Part shown: one piece after another, positions 16,406-25,537 of the stretch
How positions within the stretch are numbered: position 1 is the first letter of the stretch
Layout: each line of letters opens with the position of its first letter
From: Nocardia carnea
GTDB lineage: Bacteria > Actinomycetota > Actinomycetes > Mycobacteriales > Mycobacteriaceae
Direction: 5' to 3'
NCBI RefSeq assembly: GCF_029868325.1
Contig: NZ_JARWNW010000088.1
Coordinates: 1-52,205 of the forward strand
Length of the DNA stretch: 52,205 nucleotides
Made by a program: the position numbers and the translations under genes
The notes under the pieces: model-generated
Databases searched by the model: none
What the model was told of the DNA's origin: nothing
What the model saw: only the letters and a program-made list of their open reading frames with translations

Positions 16406-18064
16406 TCACCTACCCGCGTCGATTTCCGCTTCCCGGCCGGAAGCATCGACTTCGGGCGGGGCGGGCGCAGGGCCGGGGTCACCGGCGGCTTCGGCACCGG
16501 GCCGACCGTGTTCGACCACGAAACTCGCTCGGGTGACGACGGGTGCGCCGGGCTCCCGGACGAACGGCACCACCCGGAAATCACTGCGCCACAGCTCGTG
16601 ATCGACCTCCACCCGGACGTAGCCGCGCTGGCCGTTGAAGAACTTCATATCGGGGTTGGCGGCGAGCAGGGTTCGACCGCGCGGGGTCAGATCCGCGCCG
16701 TCACGACCGGTGGTGATCGAGGTCCCGGTGAATTCCGTGGCCACCACCGGCGACCCCGGATCCCGGTAATCGCCGCGGATATCGACCACATAGTTCTCGT
16801 GCCGATCGCCGGTGAGCACCACCAGATCCCCCCGCCCGCGGGCAGCGGCCGCGGCGAGCACCGCGTTGCGGTCGGCGACATAGCCGTCCCAGGCGTCGGT
16901 GCCCACCGCCACCGCCGGGCCGGGGTCGTAGTCGGATTGCGCCATGGCGACCTGATTGCCCAGGATCTGCCAGCGCGCCGGCGAGTGCGTGAGACCGTCG
17001 ATCAGCCATTCACGCTGTTCGGCGCCCAGGATCGTACGGTCGGGGGCGAAGCGGTCAGCGCAGTCGGTGACGAGATTCGCACCGTCGCCGCAGACCAGCG
17101 GTGAACGGTACTGGCGGGTGTCGAGCATGGTGAGATCGGCCAGATCGCCGAAGGTATAGCGGCGGTGCATCCGGGCGTACGGCCCCCGCGGTAGCTGTTC
17201 GAGGCGTAGCGGCAGGTGTTCGTACATCGCCTGGAATGCGGCCGCGCGGCGCCGCCGGAACAGGGCGGGCAGCAGATGGATATCGATACCGGCGCCGGGT
17301 TCGAAACCCGCCCAGTTGTTGTCGATCTCGTGATCGTCGAAGGTACAGACCCAGGGGAAAGCGGCGTGCGCGGCGCGTAGTTCCGGTTCGGCCTTGTACT
17401 GCGCGTAGCGAAGGCGGTACCCGGTGAGGTCGGTGGCCTCGTCGCGCAACGTCTCCGGGATCGCGACCCCTGCCCGGCCGCGCGCCCATTCCATTTCGTA
17501 GATGTAATCGCCGAGATGCACGACCAGATCCAGGTCCTCGGCGCCCAGGTGCTCGTAGGCGGTGTAGTAGCCGGAACTCCAGTGCTGGCAGGACGCGAAC
17601 GCGAACCGCAGCCGATCGATCCGTGCTCCGGCCGCGGGCGCGGTACGGGTGCGGCCGACCGGTGAGATCGCCGATCCCGCACGGAACCGGTAGAAATACC
17701 AGCGATCCTGCGCCAGCCCCCGCACCTCCGGGTGCACACTGTGGCCGAGTTCCCGGGTGGCGACCGCGCTGCCCCGGGCAGCGATCCGGCGGAACTGCTC
17801 GTCCTCGGCGACCTCGTATTCGACGGTGACCGGTGCGAGCCCGGTCCCGCCCAGCCCGTCGGGGGCGAAAGGGTCGGGCGCCAGACGCGTCCACAGCACC
17901 ACACCGCCGGGCAGTGGTTCGCCGGAAGCAACTCCCAGCGTGAACGGGTCGCCGAGCAGCCGCGGCGCCCGAAACGGCGCACTACTCACCAGCCCTGCGC
18001 CGGCCAGCACTGCGACGGCACCGGTCGACCCCGCATGCAGCAACCTGCGACGGGATAGGGGCAT
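16406..18064 (-). CDS. phoD: Tat-exported PhoD-family alkaline phosphatase
   Basis: A 552-residue PhoD phosphodiesterase/phosphatase, exported folded and active outside the membrane. The N-terminus MPLSRRRLLHAGSTGAVAVL is a twin-arginine signal. A PhoD N-terminal beta domain (residues ~40-140) precedes the metallophosphatase domain. Metal and active-site motifs visible are FASCQHWSSGYY, VVHLGDYIYEMEW, CTFDDHEIDNNW, ILGNQVAMAQ and VLTGDRHENYVVDI. It releases phosphate from phosphoesters, usually with Ca/Fe at the site. It lies 197 bp upstream of the ChoD-like gene on the same strand. I saw no clear PHO box. Confidence 0.94.
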   Translation of the reverse strand: MPLSRRRLLHAGSTGAVAVLAGAGLVSSAPFRAPRLLGDPFTLGVASGEPLPGGVVLWTRLAPDPFAPDGLGGTGLAPVTVEYEVAEDEQFRRIAARGSAVATRELGHSVHPEVRGLAQDRWYFYRFRAGSAISPVGRTRTAPAAGARIDRLRFAFASCQHWSSGYYTAYEHLGAEDLDLVVHLGDYIYEMEWARGRAGVAIPETLRDEATDLTGYRLRYAQYKAEPELRAAHAAFPWVCTFDDHEIDNNWAGFEPGAGIDIHLLPALFRRRRAAAFQAMYEHLPLRLEQLPRGPYARMHRRYTFGDLADLTMLDTRQYRSPLVCGDGANLVTDCADRFAPDRTILGAEQREWLIDGLTHSPARWQILGNQVAMAQSDYDPGPAVAVGTDAWDGYVADRNAVLAAAAARGRGDLVVLTGDRHENYVVDIRGDYRDPGSPVVATEFTGTSITTGRDGADLTPRGRTLLAANPDMKFFNGQRGYVRVEVDHELWRSDFRVVPFVREPGAPVVTRASFVVEHGRPGAEAAGDPGPAPAPPEVDASGREAEIDAGR

Positions 18065-18528
18065 GGATCAAATTATTGCCTGCCCCGGCCCGATCCGCCC
18101 CCGCGGCCTGCCACCCCGCGGGCCCGCCCGGCCCGCACCGCACAGACCGAAGAACTGACGCCCCCAGCACCGGACCTGCCGGGGCCCGGCCCACCATTGC
18201 CGGGAATCCCGGAAGCACCATGCACGACGGCATAGGCCCCCGATTCCAGCGTCCCGGGCCCGTATGTCGGCGCGTCGGCCGCGACCCGGTCGCCGGCGAT
18301 CAGCCGCACACTTTCTTCCCGCTCGAATCGTGGACAACCGCAACAGCAGGGCATTCCGGCGGCGCTGCGGCCCCGGCCGATCAACTCACCGTCACCAGCA
18401 CGGTCCGGCGACGTCCATCGTCGGCAACGCGGCCGCGGTCTTACTCCTCGCCGTCGACCGGTGGCCCGGTAAGGGGCGAGGGCGGGCTCATGCCCGCCCT
18501 CGGTCGCTGTCGGATGCCGCGATACTGC
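18065..18528. other. Gene-free stretch
   Basis: This 464-bp interval lies between the PhoD start and the stop of the anchored protein gene. It is GC-rich without lower-GC islands. Only a weak minus-strand frame at 18073-18384 (103 codons, Gly/Arg-rich end, no ribosome-binding site) could be coding, and I do not support it. The strong hairpin at 18477-18502 is its only clear element. Confidence 0.6.
18477..18502 (-). terminator. Strong hairpin terminator
   Basis: CGAGGGCGGGC at 18477-18487 pairs perfectly with GCCCGCCCTCG at 18492-18502 around the 4-nt loop TCAT. It lies 27 bp past the stop of the minus-strand gene ending at 18529, with no T-tract. Confidence 0.8.
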
Positions 18529-19260
18529 CTAGAGGTCGGCGAAGCAGACCACGAACCGCCGCTCGTCGTAGACGAAACCGCGATCCGCCGACGGGCAGGC
18601 GTTCACACTGTTGGTATCCGGCAGGATGCTGACCACCTGCACTCCTCCGGGGGCACAGTCGGCGCGCTGGGGATGATCGCCCGATACATCGGCACAGCTG
18701 CCCACCACCCAGTCGATATCGAGGCACAGGGTGGTGTCGGCGATCGTATGGGTGGTGTCGCCGTCGGCGGGGCAGGCTGTTCCGGCCGGACCCACCGCGG
18801 AGACCTTGTACCGGGATTCGGGGCTGCCGCAGGGGGCTTCGGTGACTTCCTTCTCGCCGAATCCGCTGAGGCATTCCCCGGCGGCCACCTCGACCTTCGG
18901 CGGCGCCTGTTTCGCCTCTTTGTTGACCTGTCCCGCCGTGCCGAGGGCGGGCGGGGTGGTGGTCGGCGGCGCGGAGGCCGAGGGCGGCACGACGGGCACC
19001 ACGGGCGATGCGGGTGTCGTGGTCGTTCCCGCGATTGTGGTGGTGGCGGCTGCGGTGGGGGCGGCGAGATCCTCGGTCGCCTCCTCTGTGCCGCCGCCAC
19101 CGGCCGTGGCCAGCAGGGCGGCGATCCCGATTCCCAGCACGATCGAGGTCACCACGGCCGCGATGGCGATGGCGGCCGCAGTGGCCCCTACCCGTGCGCG
19201 TTTGTCCTGCTTCGAGAGCGACGGCTGCCCGTCGATCTCGTTCGGTGCCGGATCGGTCAC
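18529..19260 (-). CDS. Membrane-anchored LppU-like envelope protein
   Basis: A 243-residue protein with a short charged cytosolic N-terminus and one membrane helix at about residues 25-52 (AAAIAIAAVVTSIVLGIGIA). A Thr/Pro/Ala-rich extracellular stalk spans ~55-110. A C-terminal domain carries eight to nine cysteines (for example GECLSGF, APCGSP, CLDIDW, GSCADV, NACPS, VVCFADL), enough for several disulfides. The C-terminal pattern resembles the LppU/SCO3897 family of actinobacterial envelope proteins of unknown function. It starts at GTG, overlapping the stop of the upstream secreted gene by 4 nt, so the two form an operon ending at the hairpin near 18490. Confidence 0.8.
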   Translation of the reverse strand: MTDPAPNEIDGQPSLSKQDKRARVGATAAAIAIAAVVTSIVLGIGIAALLATAGGGGTEEATEDLAAPTAAATTTIAGTTTTPASPVVPVVPPSASAPPTTTPPALGTAGQVNKEAKQAPPKVEVAAGECLSGFGEKEVTEAPCGSPESRYKVSAVGPAGTACPADGDTTHTIADTTLCLDIDWVVGSCADVSGDHPQRADCAPGGVQVVSILPDTNSVNACPSADRGFVYDERRFVVCFADL

Positions 19261-19865
19261 GGTTCGCCGCGCAGGACGGCCGCCACGGCGTCGCCGAACG
19301 ACTGCCCACCCATGACGTAACCACCGGCCACACCGCCGACCAGCAGTCCGATCGGTCCGGTGATGATGCTGAGGAAGCCGAGCCCGACGAGCGCGCCGAG
19401 CAGACCGCCCAGTACCGCGCCGACCGCGACCCCGGCGACGTTCTTCTCCAGTTCGGAGGTCAGCCGGGCCATCGAGCTCACCGGCCGCATCTCGCCGATG
19501 TTCTCAGCGGTGACGGTCGGGGTGAGTTCGAGAGAGGTGCCGTCGCCGCTGATTTCGTGGGCGACGGCCATCTCGCTGCCGGAGATGTCATAGGTCAGCG
19601 GCACCTCGGCCACGACGGCGCCGCTGACGGCTTTCAGTACGGCCGTGGCGCCGTCGGGGGTGAGTTCGAACCGGCCGTTCTCGACCTCGGTGGTGATGGT
19701 CTGCGTTTTCTGGTCGACGCTGGTCTCGTAGGCGATTCCCTGGTCGACGCCCTCGCTTTCGAGCTTCGGGGCCGGAGCCGCCGGTTCGGCGTGCACGGTC
19801 GCGGCCGAAATACCGACGGCGGCGACGGACAGAAGTGCGGTTGCGGCGAAAGTGCCGAACTTCAT
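19257..19865 (-). CDS. Secreted protein with glycine-zipper-like C-terminus
   Basis: A 202-residue exported protein. The signal peptide has the hydrophobic core TFAATALLSVAAVGISAA with likely cleavage after HA near residue 26. A beta-rich middle domain spans ~30-140. The C-terminal part contains long Gly-rich hydrophobic segments (VAGVAVGAVLGGLLGALVGLG and a second one ending GGVAGGYVMGG) that look like glycine-zipper membrane-inserting helices. The ATG at 19865 has AAGGAA 9 nt upstream. It overlaps the LppU-like gene by 4 nt, suggesting that the two envelope proteins act together. I do not know its function. Confidence 0.8.
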   Translation of the reverse strand: MKFGTFAATALLSVAAVGISAATVHAEPAAPAPKLESEGVDQGIAYETSVDQKTQTITTEVENGRFELTPDGATAVLKAVSGAVVAEVPLTYDISGSEMAVAHEISGDGTSLELTPTVTAENIGEMRPVSSMARLTSELEKNVAGVAVGAVLGGLLGALVGLGFLSIITGPIGLLVGGVAGGYVMGGQSFGDAVAAVLRGEP

Positions 19866-20332
19866 TACGTTCAATTCCTTCTCACGTAGACCGTCCCGGA
19901 ACCGGGCGGCTGCGATTTCAGTTCGCGCACAGGACCATACCGATATTCGGACTCCAGGTGCATACCCAGAATTCAAAGGAATTTTCATCCTTTAAATTGC
20001 TGCACAATAACGGGCATTCGGTGGCGGAATTCCGCAGAACTCGCCTGACCCAACGGTTATACCGCTCGGCAATGTTCGCAACGAGCGACCGAACGGGCCA
20101 CCAGCATTCAGCCGGCAATCACGCGCCGTCGATAACGTTTACGCACCGTTATTCACTCGAAGGCCCCCGGCTGTTACACGTCCGCCGGATCCCTGCGAAC
20201 CACTCGATGAGCATTACCCCATTCGTGACCCCCGCACACACTTCGTGATCATCCGGGGCTGTGCCCCGTGATCCGCAGGTGCTCCACTACTTACAGGATG
20301 TCCGATACCTGCCCATACCACCGGAGCCGGCC
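19866..20332. other. AT-richer gene-free stretch with divergent promoters
   Basis: This 467-bp interval separates the divergent envelope operon (start 19865) and secreted protein gene (start 20333). Its composition drops well below the window average, for example around 19970-20050 and 20120-20170. That is typical of long actinobacterial promoter regions and of foreign or silenced DNA. A small GGGGCTGTGCCCC hairpin lies near 20255. No frame in it has a credible start and codon use. Confidence 0.6.
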
Positions 20333-20749
20333 ATGAACTCATCGGGAAATCTGCGCCTCGGGGTCACCGCCTGTGCGCTCGCCACCGCAGCCGTCCTCGG
20401 CCACCCCGCCACCGCCTCGGCCGATATCACCGATATCGGCGTATCAGGCGGGTTCGGGCTGGGTTTCATCCAATACGGTGTCGGCTGCACCTACACCGTG
20501 ACCGCCACCGGCGCACCCGGTGACCAGGTGGTTTTCGCGGATTCGGTGAACGGGCGGCCGGGCGGCGGCACCTTCGGACCGGTCGCGGAGGAGGAACCGG
20601 GGGTGTTCACCGCGGACTGGAACCCCACGGCGATCGGGCGCCACACCGTCTCCGCGGGCGGCGCCGCCACAGAGGTCGATGTGCAGGTCGGCTACGACTT
20701 CGGCATCATCTGCTTCACGTTGCCCGAGTGGGTTCACCTGCCGTTCTGA
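20333..20749 (+). CDS. Secreted Ig-like protein
   Basis: A 138-residue exported protein. The signal peptide contains LGVTACALATAAVLGHPATA and is probably cleaved after ASA near residue 30. The mature part is beta-rich and holds GCTYTVTATGAPGDQVVFAD, PGVFTADWNPTAIGRHTVSA and a C-terminal IICFTLPEW. Two cysteines are placed as in an Ig-like sandwich closed by one disulfide. GGAG lies 6 nt before the ATG. It stands alone on the plus strand. Small one-domain proteins like this are common in Nocardia and mycobacteria, and no function is known to me. Confidence 0.8.
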   Translation: MNSSGNLRLGVTACALATAAVLGHPATASADITDIGVSGGFGLGFIQYGVGCTYTVTATGAPGDQVVFADSVNGRPGGGTFGPVAEEEPGVFTADWNPTAIGRHTVSAGGAATEVDVQVGYDFGIICFTLPEWVHLPF

Positions 20750-20794
20750 CCCTGTCGGCGAAGCCTGCGGCCCGCGCTCCTGCTTCCAGAGCGC

Positions 20795-20823
20795 TTGACA
20801 GGCTCGGCAATTTTGACAGACTC
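20795..20823 (+). promoter_or_regulatory. TTGACAG direct repeat upstream of SDR
   Basis: TTGACAGGCTC (from 20795) and TTGACAGACTC (from 20813) are direct repeats 18 bp apart, with one mismatch in 11 positions, ending 50 bp before the SDR start. Each contains a perfect -35 hexamer. They could be tandem -35 elements or a direct-repeat binding site. Confidence 0.4.
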
Positions 20824-20873
20824 CGACGAAATCGCCGGGCGGGTACGCGCCGGGTCGTAGGGAAGGATTTCGG

Positions 20874-21734
20874 ATGGGTGTCTATGCGGTCACCGGAGCT
20901 GCCTCGGGTATGGGCAGGGCCGTCGCCGAGAAGCTGGAAGCCGAGGGTCACCGGGTGATCGGCGTGGATATCCAGGAAACCGATATCGTCGCCGACCTTT
21001 CCACCGCGGCGGGCCGCCGCCGGGCGATCGACGAAGTGCTCGAGGCTGCGAACGGCCGGCTCGACGGCGCGGTCCTGGCGGCGGGGCTGGGGCCGGTACG
21101 GGATCGGTCGCGACTCCCGGTGATCGCGGCGGTCAACTACCTCGGCGTCGTCGATCTGCTCGAGGGCTGGCGGCCGGCCCTCGCCGCGACCGGCGCCGCG
21201 CGCGTGGTGGCCTTCGGCAGCAATTCGTCCACCACGGTCCCCCTGGTACAGAACCGGACGGTCCGCGCATTCCTGGCCGGCGATACCGAGCGCGCGGTCC
21301 GTAGCGTGCGGCTCTTCGGTGCCCAGGCCGCACCGTTCGTCTATGCCGCGTCCAAGATCGCGGTGAGCCGCTGGGTCCGCCGGCATGCCGTCCGGCCGGA
21401 ATGGGCCGGTGCCGGTATCCGGCTCAATGTCATCGCACCGGGTGCCATCCTGACTCCGCTACTGGAGCGCCAGCTCGCCACCCCCGGCGAGGCCAAGGCG
21501 GTCGAAGCATTCCCGGTCCCCACCGGAAGTTTCGGCAAACCCGAGCACATCGCCGACTGGGTGTCCATGATGCTGTCCCCGTCGGCCGAGTTCCTGTGCG
21601 GCAGCATCCTGTTCGTGGACGGCGGTACCGACGCCTACTTCCGTCCGAACGACTGGCCGCGGGCTGTCCCGCTGCGGGGCGTGGTGGGTTACCTCCGGAA
21701 ATTCCTGGGATTCACCGCGACCCGCCGCACGTGA
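20874..21734 (+). CDS. SDR-family oxidoreductase
   Basis: A 286-residue classical short-chain dehydrogenase/reductase. The cofactor loop TGAASGMG is at residues 7-14. An acidic residue after strand 2 (GVDIQET) favours NAD(H). The catalytic YAASK is at about residue 157. The C-terminal LNVIAPGAILTPLL and FLCGSILFVDGGTDAY are usual for the family, and the closest type I recognise is the 3-alpha-hydroxysteroid dehydrogenase/carbonyl reductase group. AAGGA lies about 8 nt upstream of the ATG. A lipid, steroid or carbonyl substrate is likely but not shown. Direct repeats of TTGACAG lie in its upstream region. Confidence 0.9.
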   Translation: MGVYAVTGAASGMGRAVAEKLEAEGHRVIGVDIQETDIVADLSTAAGRRRAIDEVLEAANGRLDGAVLAAGLGPVRDRSRLPVIAAVNYLGVVDLLEGWRPALAATGAARVVAFGSNSSTTVPLVQNRTVRAFLAGDTERAVRSVRLFGAQAAPFVYAASKIAVSRWVRRHAVRPEWAGAGIRLNVIAPGAILTPLLERQLATPGEAKAVEAFPVPTGSFGKPEHIADWVSMMLSPSAEFLCGSILFVDGGTDAYFRPNDWPRAVPLRGVVGYLRKFLGFTATRRT

Positions 21735-21840
21735 GGTCACCGGGCGCAGGGCGGTAGTAATACTCATGCCCGCCCCGGCCCGCCCACGGCAGACTCGGCA
21801 AGAGGAACCGAATCAGCCGAATGAGCCGAGGGGAACACCG

Positions 21841-22350
21841 ATGACATGGACGTGGGTATGGCGGGTGACGACCGGGGTGGCGCTGCTGTCCATCCCCCTG
21901 CTCATGGTCGCCGTCCGACTGAATATCTCGGCGGGCTGGATCTTCGCGTTCGTGTTCATCTACGGCGCACCTCTGTGGCTGGGCAGTGTCGCCGTCGTCA
22001 TCTGGATCGCGCTGGGCTTGTTCACTCCGGGCAGTGCCGTCGAGACGGCGGGGCCCCGCACCCGCGGCCTGCTGTACGGGTTGCTGTGGCTCCACCTGGC
22101 GGCCCTGAGCTTCTTCTGCCTGTTCATGTCCGACGGTGGTGATGCCGACGACTGGCAGTCCCCCGCCGGTCATTTCCTGGGCGTGGACGGCTACAACAGC
22201 AGTACGCCCGAATACCTGTGGCGGGCGGAGGCCGCGGCGTTTCCGAGTCTCGTGGTGAGCTGGGTGGCGCTGTTCGCGGCCGCGATCATCTACGGGCTGG
22301 TCGTTGTCCGGCGCCGGCGGGCCCGATCCGTATCCGCGCCCGTACTGTAG
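21841..22350 (+). CDS. Four-helix membrane protein of unknown function
   Basis: A 169-residue integral membrane protein. Hydrophobic segments lie near residues 8-25 (TGVALLSIPLLMVAVRL), 32-62 (IFAFVFIYGAPLWLGSVAVV), 80-100 (GLLYGLLWLHLAALSFFCLF) and 140-160 (SWVALFAAAIIYGLVVV). A loop of about 40 residues between helices 3 and 4 (DGGDADDWQSPAGHFLG onward) should face outside, with an Arg-rich C-terminal tail inside. GAGGGG precedes the ATG at 21841. Its stop is 7 bp from the convergent TetR gene. I do not recognise the family. Confidence 0.75.
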   Translation: MTWTWVWRVTTGVALLSIPLLMVAVRLNISAGWIFAFVFIYGAPLWLGSVAVVIWIALGLFTPGSAVETAGPRTRGLLYGLLWLHLAALSFFCLFMSDGGDADDWQSPAGHFLGVDGYNSSTPEYLWRAEAAAFPSLVVSWVALFAAAIIYGLVVVRRRRARSVSAPVL

Positions 22351-22357
22351 GCCGCGG

Positions 22358-23035
22358 TCACGGCGGTTCGGGTAGCTGCAATGCGCTGAACCAGATCCAG
22401 TTGAGGGTGTCGAGCAAGGTTTCGGCGTCGATCTTCTCGCCCTCGACGAACACCAGCGAGGCCATCCGGCTCACCATGCTCGACAACGCCAGCGCCGTCA
22501 CCCGCGCGTCCAGCCGCGGCGTCACCAGACCGCGCTGCTGCAGATCGCGGATCAGCGCCGCATTGCGATCGATGAACGCCGACGCCCGTTCGGCGCGCAG
22601 GGCCGCGAACTGCGGATCGACCCGCGATACCTGTTCCAGCGCCGCCATCAGGCGGGCATTACGCTGGTAGGCGCGCAGATACTCCCGGTTGGCGGCGGCA
22701 ATCCAGTCCCGCGGATCGCTGCTTCCGCCCCGGGCGCGGACATGCGGATGCAGCATCTCGTCGCGGACCTGCGCGACCACTTCGGAGAAGATTTCTTCCT
22801 TGCTGTCGAAATGGGTGTAGAAGGATCCCGATGCCACCCCCGCGGTGCGAGTGATATCGCTGATGCGGGCATCGACGAACCCGTCGTTTTCGAAAACCTG
22901 CCGCGCCGCGGCCACCAGTGCGGCCCGGGTCCGGATGCCGCGCCGGCTCTTCGGCGCCGGGCGGCCACCGGCCGGGCCCGCAGGGGCAGCGGGGTCGGTC
23001 ACGGTATCCGCCGTGCCGCCCTCCCGGGCTGTCAC
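22358..23035 (-). CDS. TetR-family regulator
   Basis: A 225-residue TetR protein. A flexible Pro/Ala-rich N-terminus (~30 residues) precedes the helix-turn-helix RISDITRTAGVASGSFYTHF at about 58-77 and an all-helical ligand domain. Its start overlaps the stop of the upstream thioesterase gene by 4 nt (ATGA), so the two are translationally coupled. It lies at the downstream end of a co-directional block with an acyl-CoA dehydrogenase, P450 and kinase, and could control them through an acyl-CoA or related ligand. The 20-bp palindrome at 25538 upstream of the dehydrogenase is a candidate target; this is inference. Confidence 0.9.
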   Translation of the reverse strand: MTAREGGTADTVTDPAAPAGPAGGRPAPKSRRGIRTRAALVAAARQVFENDGFVDARISDITRTAGVASGSFYTHFDSKEEIFSEVVAQVRDEMLHPHVRARGGSSDPRDWIAAANREYLRAYQRNARLMAALEQVSRVDPQFAALRAERASAFIDRNAALIRDLQQRGLVTPRLDARVTALALSSMVSRMASLVFVEGEKIDAETLLDTLNWIWFSALQLPEPP

Positions 23036-23817
23036 CGGCTGCTCGCCGGGAACAGGCGGCCCGTCGCCAGGGTGGTGATCCGGTCCTCGTTACCGGCGTC
23101 GCGCAGCGTCGCCCGCGCCACATCGGCCCGCACCATCGCCTCGGCGACCACCGGCCCCACGCGCGCGGCCTGCAGATAGCGCAGCCCCAGCGTGCTCAGG
23201 GTCGCGCCGGGAGCGAGCGAGAGCATCGCCTCCTCGGCGGCGAGCGCGATCAGGCCACCGTTCACCGTGCGGGAGGCGTTGAGACCGTCGTCGGTACGCG
23301 GCAGCACCGCGGTCCCGGGGGCCCGCCGCTCGCAACCCGCCCGCTCGGCCAGCGGTACCGCGAGCAATCGGCCGGTGACCGGCATATCGATACTCATCTG
23401 CTCCGGTAGCCGCAGTTCCTCGTTCGGCGACACCATGAACGACCCGCCGCCGAACGCGAAAGGCTCACCGTCGACGGTCCACTCCACTTCCGCGACGAAG
23501 ACCGAACGCCCCGCCTTGATCGTGCGGCCGACCGCCCGCACCTCACCGGAGCTCGGCGCCGGGCGGTAGAGGTGAACATCGAGTTCGAGAGTCACCGGAA
23601 CCCGCGGCCCGAGGGTGAGCGCCGCGAGCAGGCCGGTCACCGTATCGGTCCAGGTGGCGAGCACCGAGGTACGCAGCCGGTCGGTGCCCGGCACATGCAT
23701 CTGCGGGGTGATCGTCGCCGACCCGTGCAGTTCCTCTCCCACCCTCGTGGTCGCGAACCCGAGTTCCAGCAGAATATGCCGCCGCCGCTGCGGTTCCGTA
23801 CCGGTCTCCACAGTCAT
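23032..23817 (-). CDS. Double-hotdog acyl-CoA thioesterase-like protein
   Basis: A 261-residue protein with two hotdog-like halves. The N-terminal half contains ELHGSATITPQMHVPGTDRL, followed by LDVHLYRPAPSSGEVRAVG and VFVAEVEWTVDGEPFAFGGG. The C-terminal half contains VNGGLIALAAEEAMLS and LGLRYLQAARVGPVVAEAMV. This arrangement fits acyl-CoA thioesterase/PaaI-type proteins, which hydrolyse or bind acyl-CoA. GAGGAG lies 7 nt before the ATG at 23817. It is the upstream partner of the coupled TetR gene, and the dehydrogenase lies 415 bp further upstream on the same strand. Substrate unknown. Confidence 0.82.
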   Translation of the reverse strand: MTVETGTEPQRRRHILLELGFATTRVGEELHGSATITPQMHVPGTDRLRTSVLATWTDTVTGLLAALTLGPRVPVTLELDVHLYRPAPSSGEVRAVGRTIKAGRSVFVAEVEWTVDGEPFAFGGGSFMVSPNEELRLPEQMSIDMPVTGRLLAVPLAERAGCERRAPGTAVLPRTDDGLNASRTVNGGLIALAAEEAMLSLAPGATLSTLGLRYLQAARVGPVVAEAMVRADVARATLRDAGNEDRITTLATGRLFPASSR

Positions 23818-24232
23818 CCGTTGCCTCCTCGTGCTCGTCCCCGGCAGCACCCGTGATCGCGGGGCACCGGCCGGACCTACCCAACGTATCCCGAGCCGAT
23901 CCGCCACACGGGCGCTACGTCGTCCGGCGGCCGACGGCGATCCGCCGCCGGTGAGGAGCCCGGCGAGCCCCGGCTGTTCTCTGGCCTCCCGAGCCCGGCG
24001 GAGTGCCGCACGTCCGGCCGGTTCAGCACTGAGTGTCCGGCGGCGCGGCGGCCGCCCGGACGCCGCCCCCCCCGGGATACGGCGGCCATCGCCCCCGGAC
24101 CGCGCGCCCCCCCGCCCCGCCGCGCCCCCGGTGATCCGGAGGCCTTCGCACCGGAACCGAGCGCCACGCGGCACCGAGCCGGCCAGGTACTCGGCGTCCC
24201 CTTCCGGATCCCCGCTCCGGATGCGCGCCCCC
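23818..24232. other. Very GC-rich gene-free stretch
   Basis: This 415-bp interval lies between the acyl-CoA dehydrogenase stop and the thioesterase start, with C runs of 7-8 bases near 24066 and 24110. No frame with a ribosome-binding site or recognisable product is present on either strand. It may hold the thioesterase-TetR promoter, but no hexamers stand out. The homopolymer runs make base-calling errors here possible. Confidence 0.55.
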
Positions 24233-25462
24233 TCAGCCGGCGGCTTCGGCGGCGGCGCGGGCCTTGCCGAGTTCGGCGCGGGCGATGGTCAGTTTGTGCA
24301 CCTCGTCGGGTCCGTCGGCGATACGCAGGGTCCGCAGGTGGGCGTACATGCTTGCCAGCGGGAAATCCTCGGTGACCCCGGCCGCCCCGTACACCTGGAT
24401 TGCGCGGTCCACGATGCGCAGCGCCATCACCGGCGCGGCGATCTTGATGGCCGCGATCTCCGTACGCGCCTCCTTGTTGCCGACCGTATCCATCATCCAG
24501 GCCGTTTTCAGGGTGAGCAGCCGTGCCTGTTCGATATCGATCCGGGCCTCGGCGATCCAGTCGCGGATATTCGCGCGTTCACTGACCTTGCGCCCGAACG
24601 TGATACGCGATTCGGCCCGCGCGCACATGAGTTCCAGCGCGCGCTCGGCCATCCCGATGGCACGCATCGCATGGTGGATCCGGCCCGGTCCGAGCCGCGC
24701 CTGGCTGATCGCGAAACCCTCACCCTCGCCTTTGAGTACATCGGTCAGCGGCACCCGCACATCGGTGAATTCGATTTCGGCGTGCCCCTCGCGGTCGACG
24801 TACCCGAACACCGGCAGGTTGCGCACCACCCGGACACCCGGCGCATCGATCGGCACCACCATCATCGACTGCTGCCGGTGCTTGGGCGCCTCCGGATCGG
24901 TTTTGCCCATGACGATCAGCACCTTGCAGTTGCGGTGCATGGCATTGGAGGCGAACCATTTGCGGCCGTTGAGGATGTAGTGGTCGCCATCGCGTTCCAT
25001 CCGCATTTCGACATTCGTCGCATCGGAGCTGGCCACACCGGGCTCGGTCATCGCGAAGGCCGAGCGGATGGTGCCGTCGAGCAGCGGTTCGAGCCAGCGT
25101 TCCTTGTGTTCCTGGGTACCGAAGAGGGTGAACACCTCCATATTCCCGGTATCGGGCGCCGAACAGTTGCAGGCCTCCGGGGCCAGCGCCGGGCTGCGGC
25201 CCATGATCTCGGCCAGCGGCGCGTACTCCAGGTTGGTCAGCCCCGGGCCCCATTCCTCGTGCGGGTGGAAAAGGTTCCACAGGCCGCGCGTCTTGGCCTC
25301 GGCCTTCAGATCCTCGAGGATCTGCGGGTGATGATGCGGATCGCCGGCCGCGGCCATCTGCTCGGCGTAGACCGGTTCGGCCGGGTACACGCATTCGTCC
25401 ATGAAGCCGAGCAGTTTCTGCCGGTACTCGCGGGCGCGGTCGGTCGAGGTGAACAGTTCCAC
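24233..25462 (-). CDS. ACAD10/11-type acyl-CoA dehydrogenase
   Basis: A 409-residue FAD-dependent acyl-CoA dehydrogenase. The segment [20 protein letters not shown] and the later [52 protein letters not shown] and [11 protein letters not shown] are the hallmarks of the ACAD10/ACAD11 subfamily rather than of fatty-acid FadE enzymes. In ACAD10/11 and the bacterial LvaC system, an APH-like kinase first phosphorylates a hydroxyacyl-CoA and the dehydrogenase-fold enzyme then eliminates the phosphate. The GTG at 25462 has GGAG 7 nt upstream. A perfect 20-bp palindrome lies 76 bp upstream. An APH-like gene lies 1.8 kb upstream on the same strand, beyond a P450 gene. Confidence 0.92.
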   Translation of the reverse strand: MELFTSTDRAREYRQKLLGFMDECVYPAEPVYAEQMAAAGDPHHHPQILEDLKAEAKTRGLWNLFHPHEEWGPGLTNLEYAPLAEIMGRSPALAPEACNCSAPDTGNMEVFTLFGTQEHKERWLEPLLDGTIRSAFAMTEPGVASSDATNVEMRMERDGDHYILNGRKWFASNAMHRNCKVLIVMGKTDPEAPKHRQQSMMVVPIDAPGVRVVRNLPVFGYVDREGHAEIEFTDVRVPLTDVLKGEGEGFAISQARLGPGRIHHAMRAIGMAERALELMCARAESRITFGRKVSERANIRDWIAEARIDIEQARLLTLKTAWMMDTVGNKEARTEIAAIKIAAPVMALRIVDRAIQVYGAAGVTEDFPLASMYAHLRTLRIADGPDEVHKLTIARAELGKARAAAEAAG

Positions 25463-25537
25463 GGGAGAACTCCGATCTTCGGGGCGCGGCTCGATAGGCC
25501 GCAGAGGGACCTTCGCTGCTCTCCGCACGCTAAACCA

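Noticed and set aside
18073..18384. Possible 103-codon minus-strand gene
   Set aside because: No ribosome-binding site, low-complexity Gly/Arg C-terminus and no recognisable domain. The middle segment is not obviously shadow DNA, so a small hypothetical gene cannot be fully excluded.
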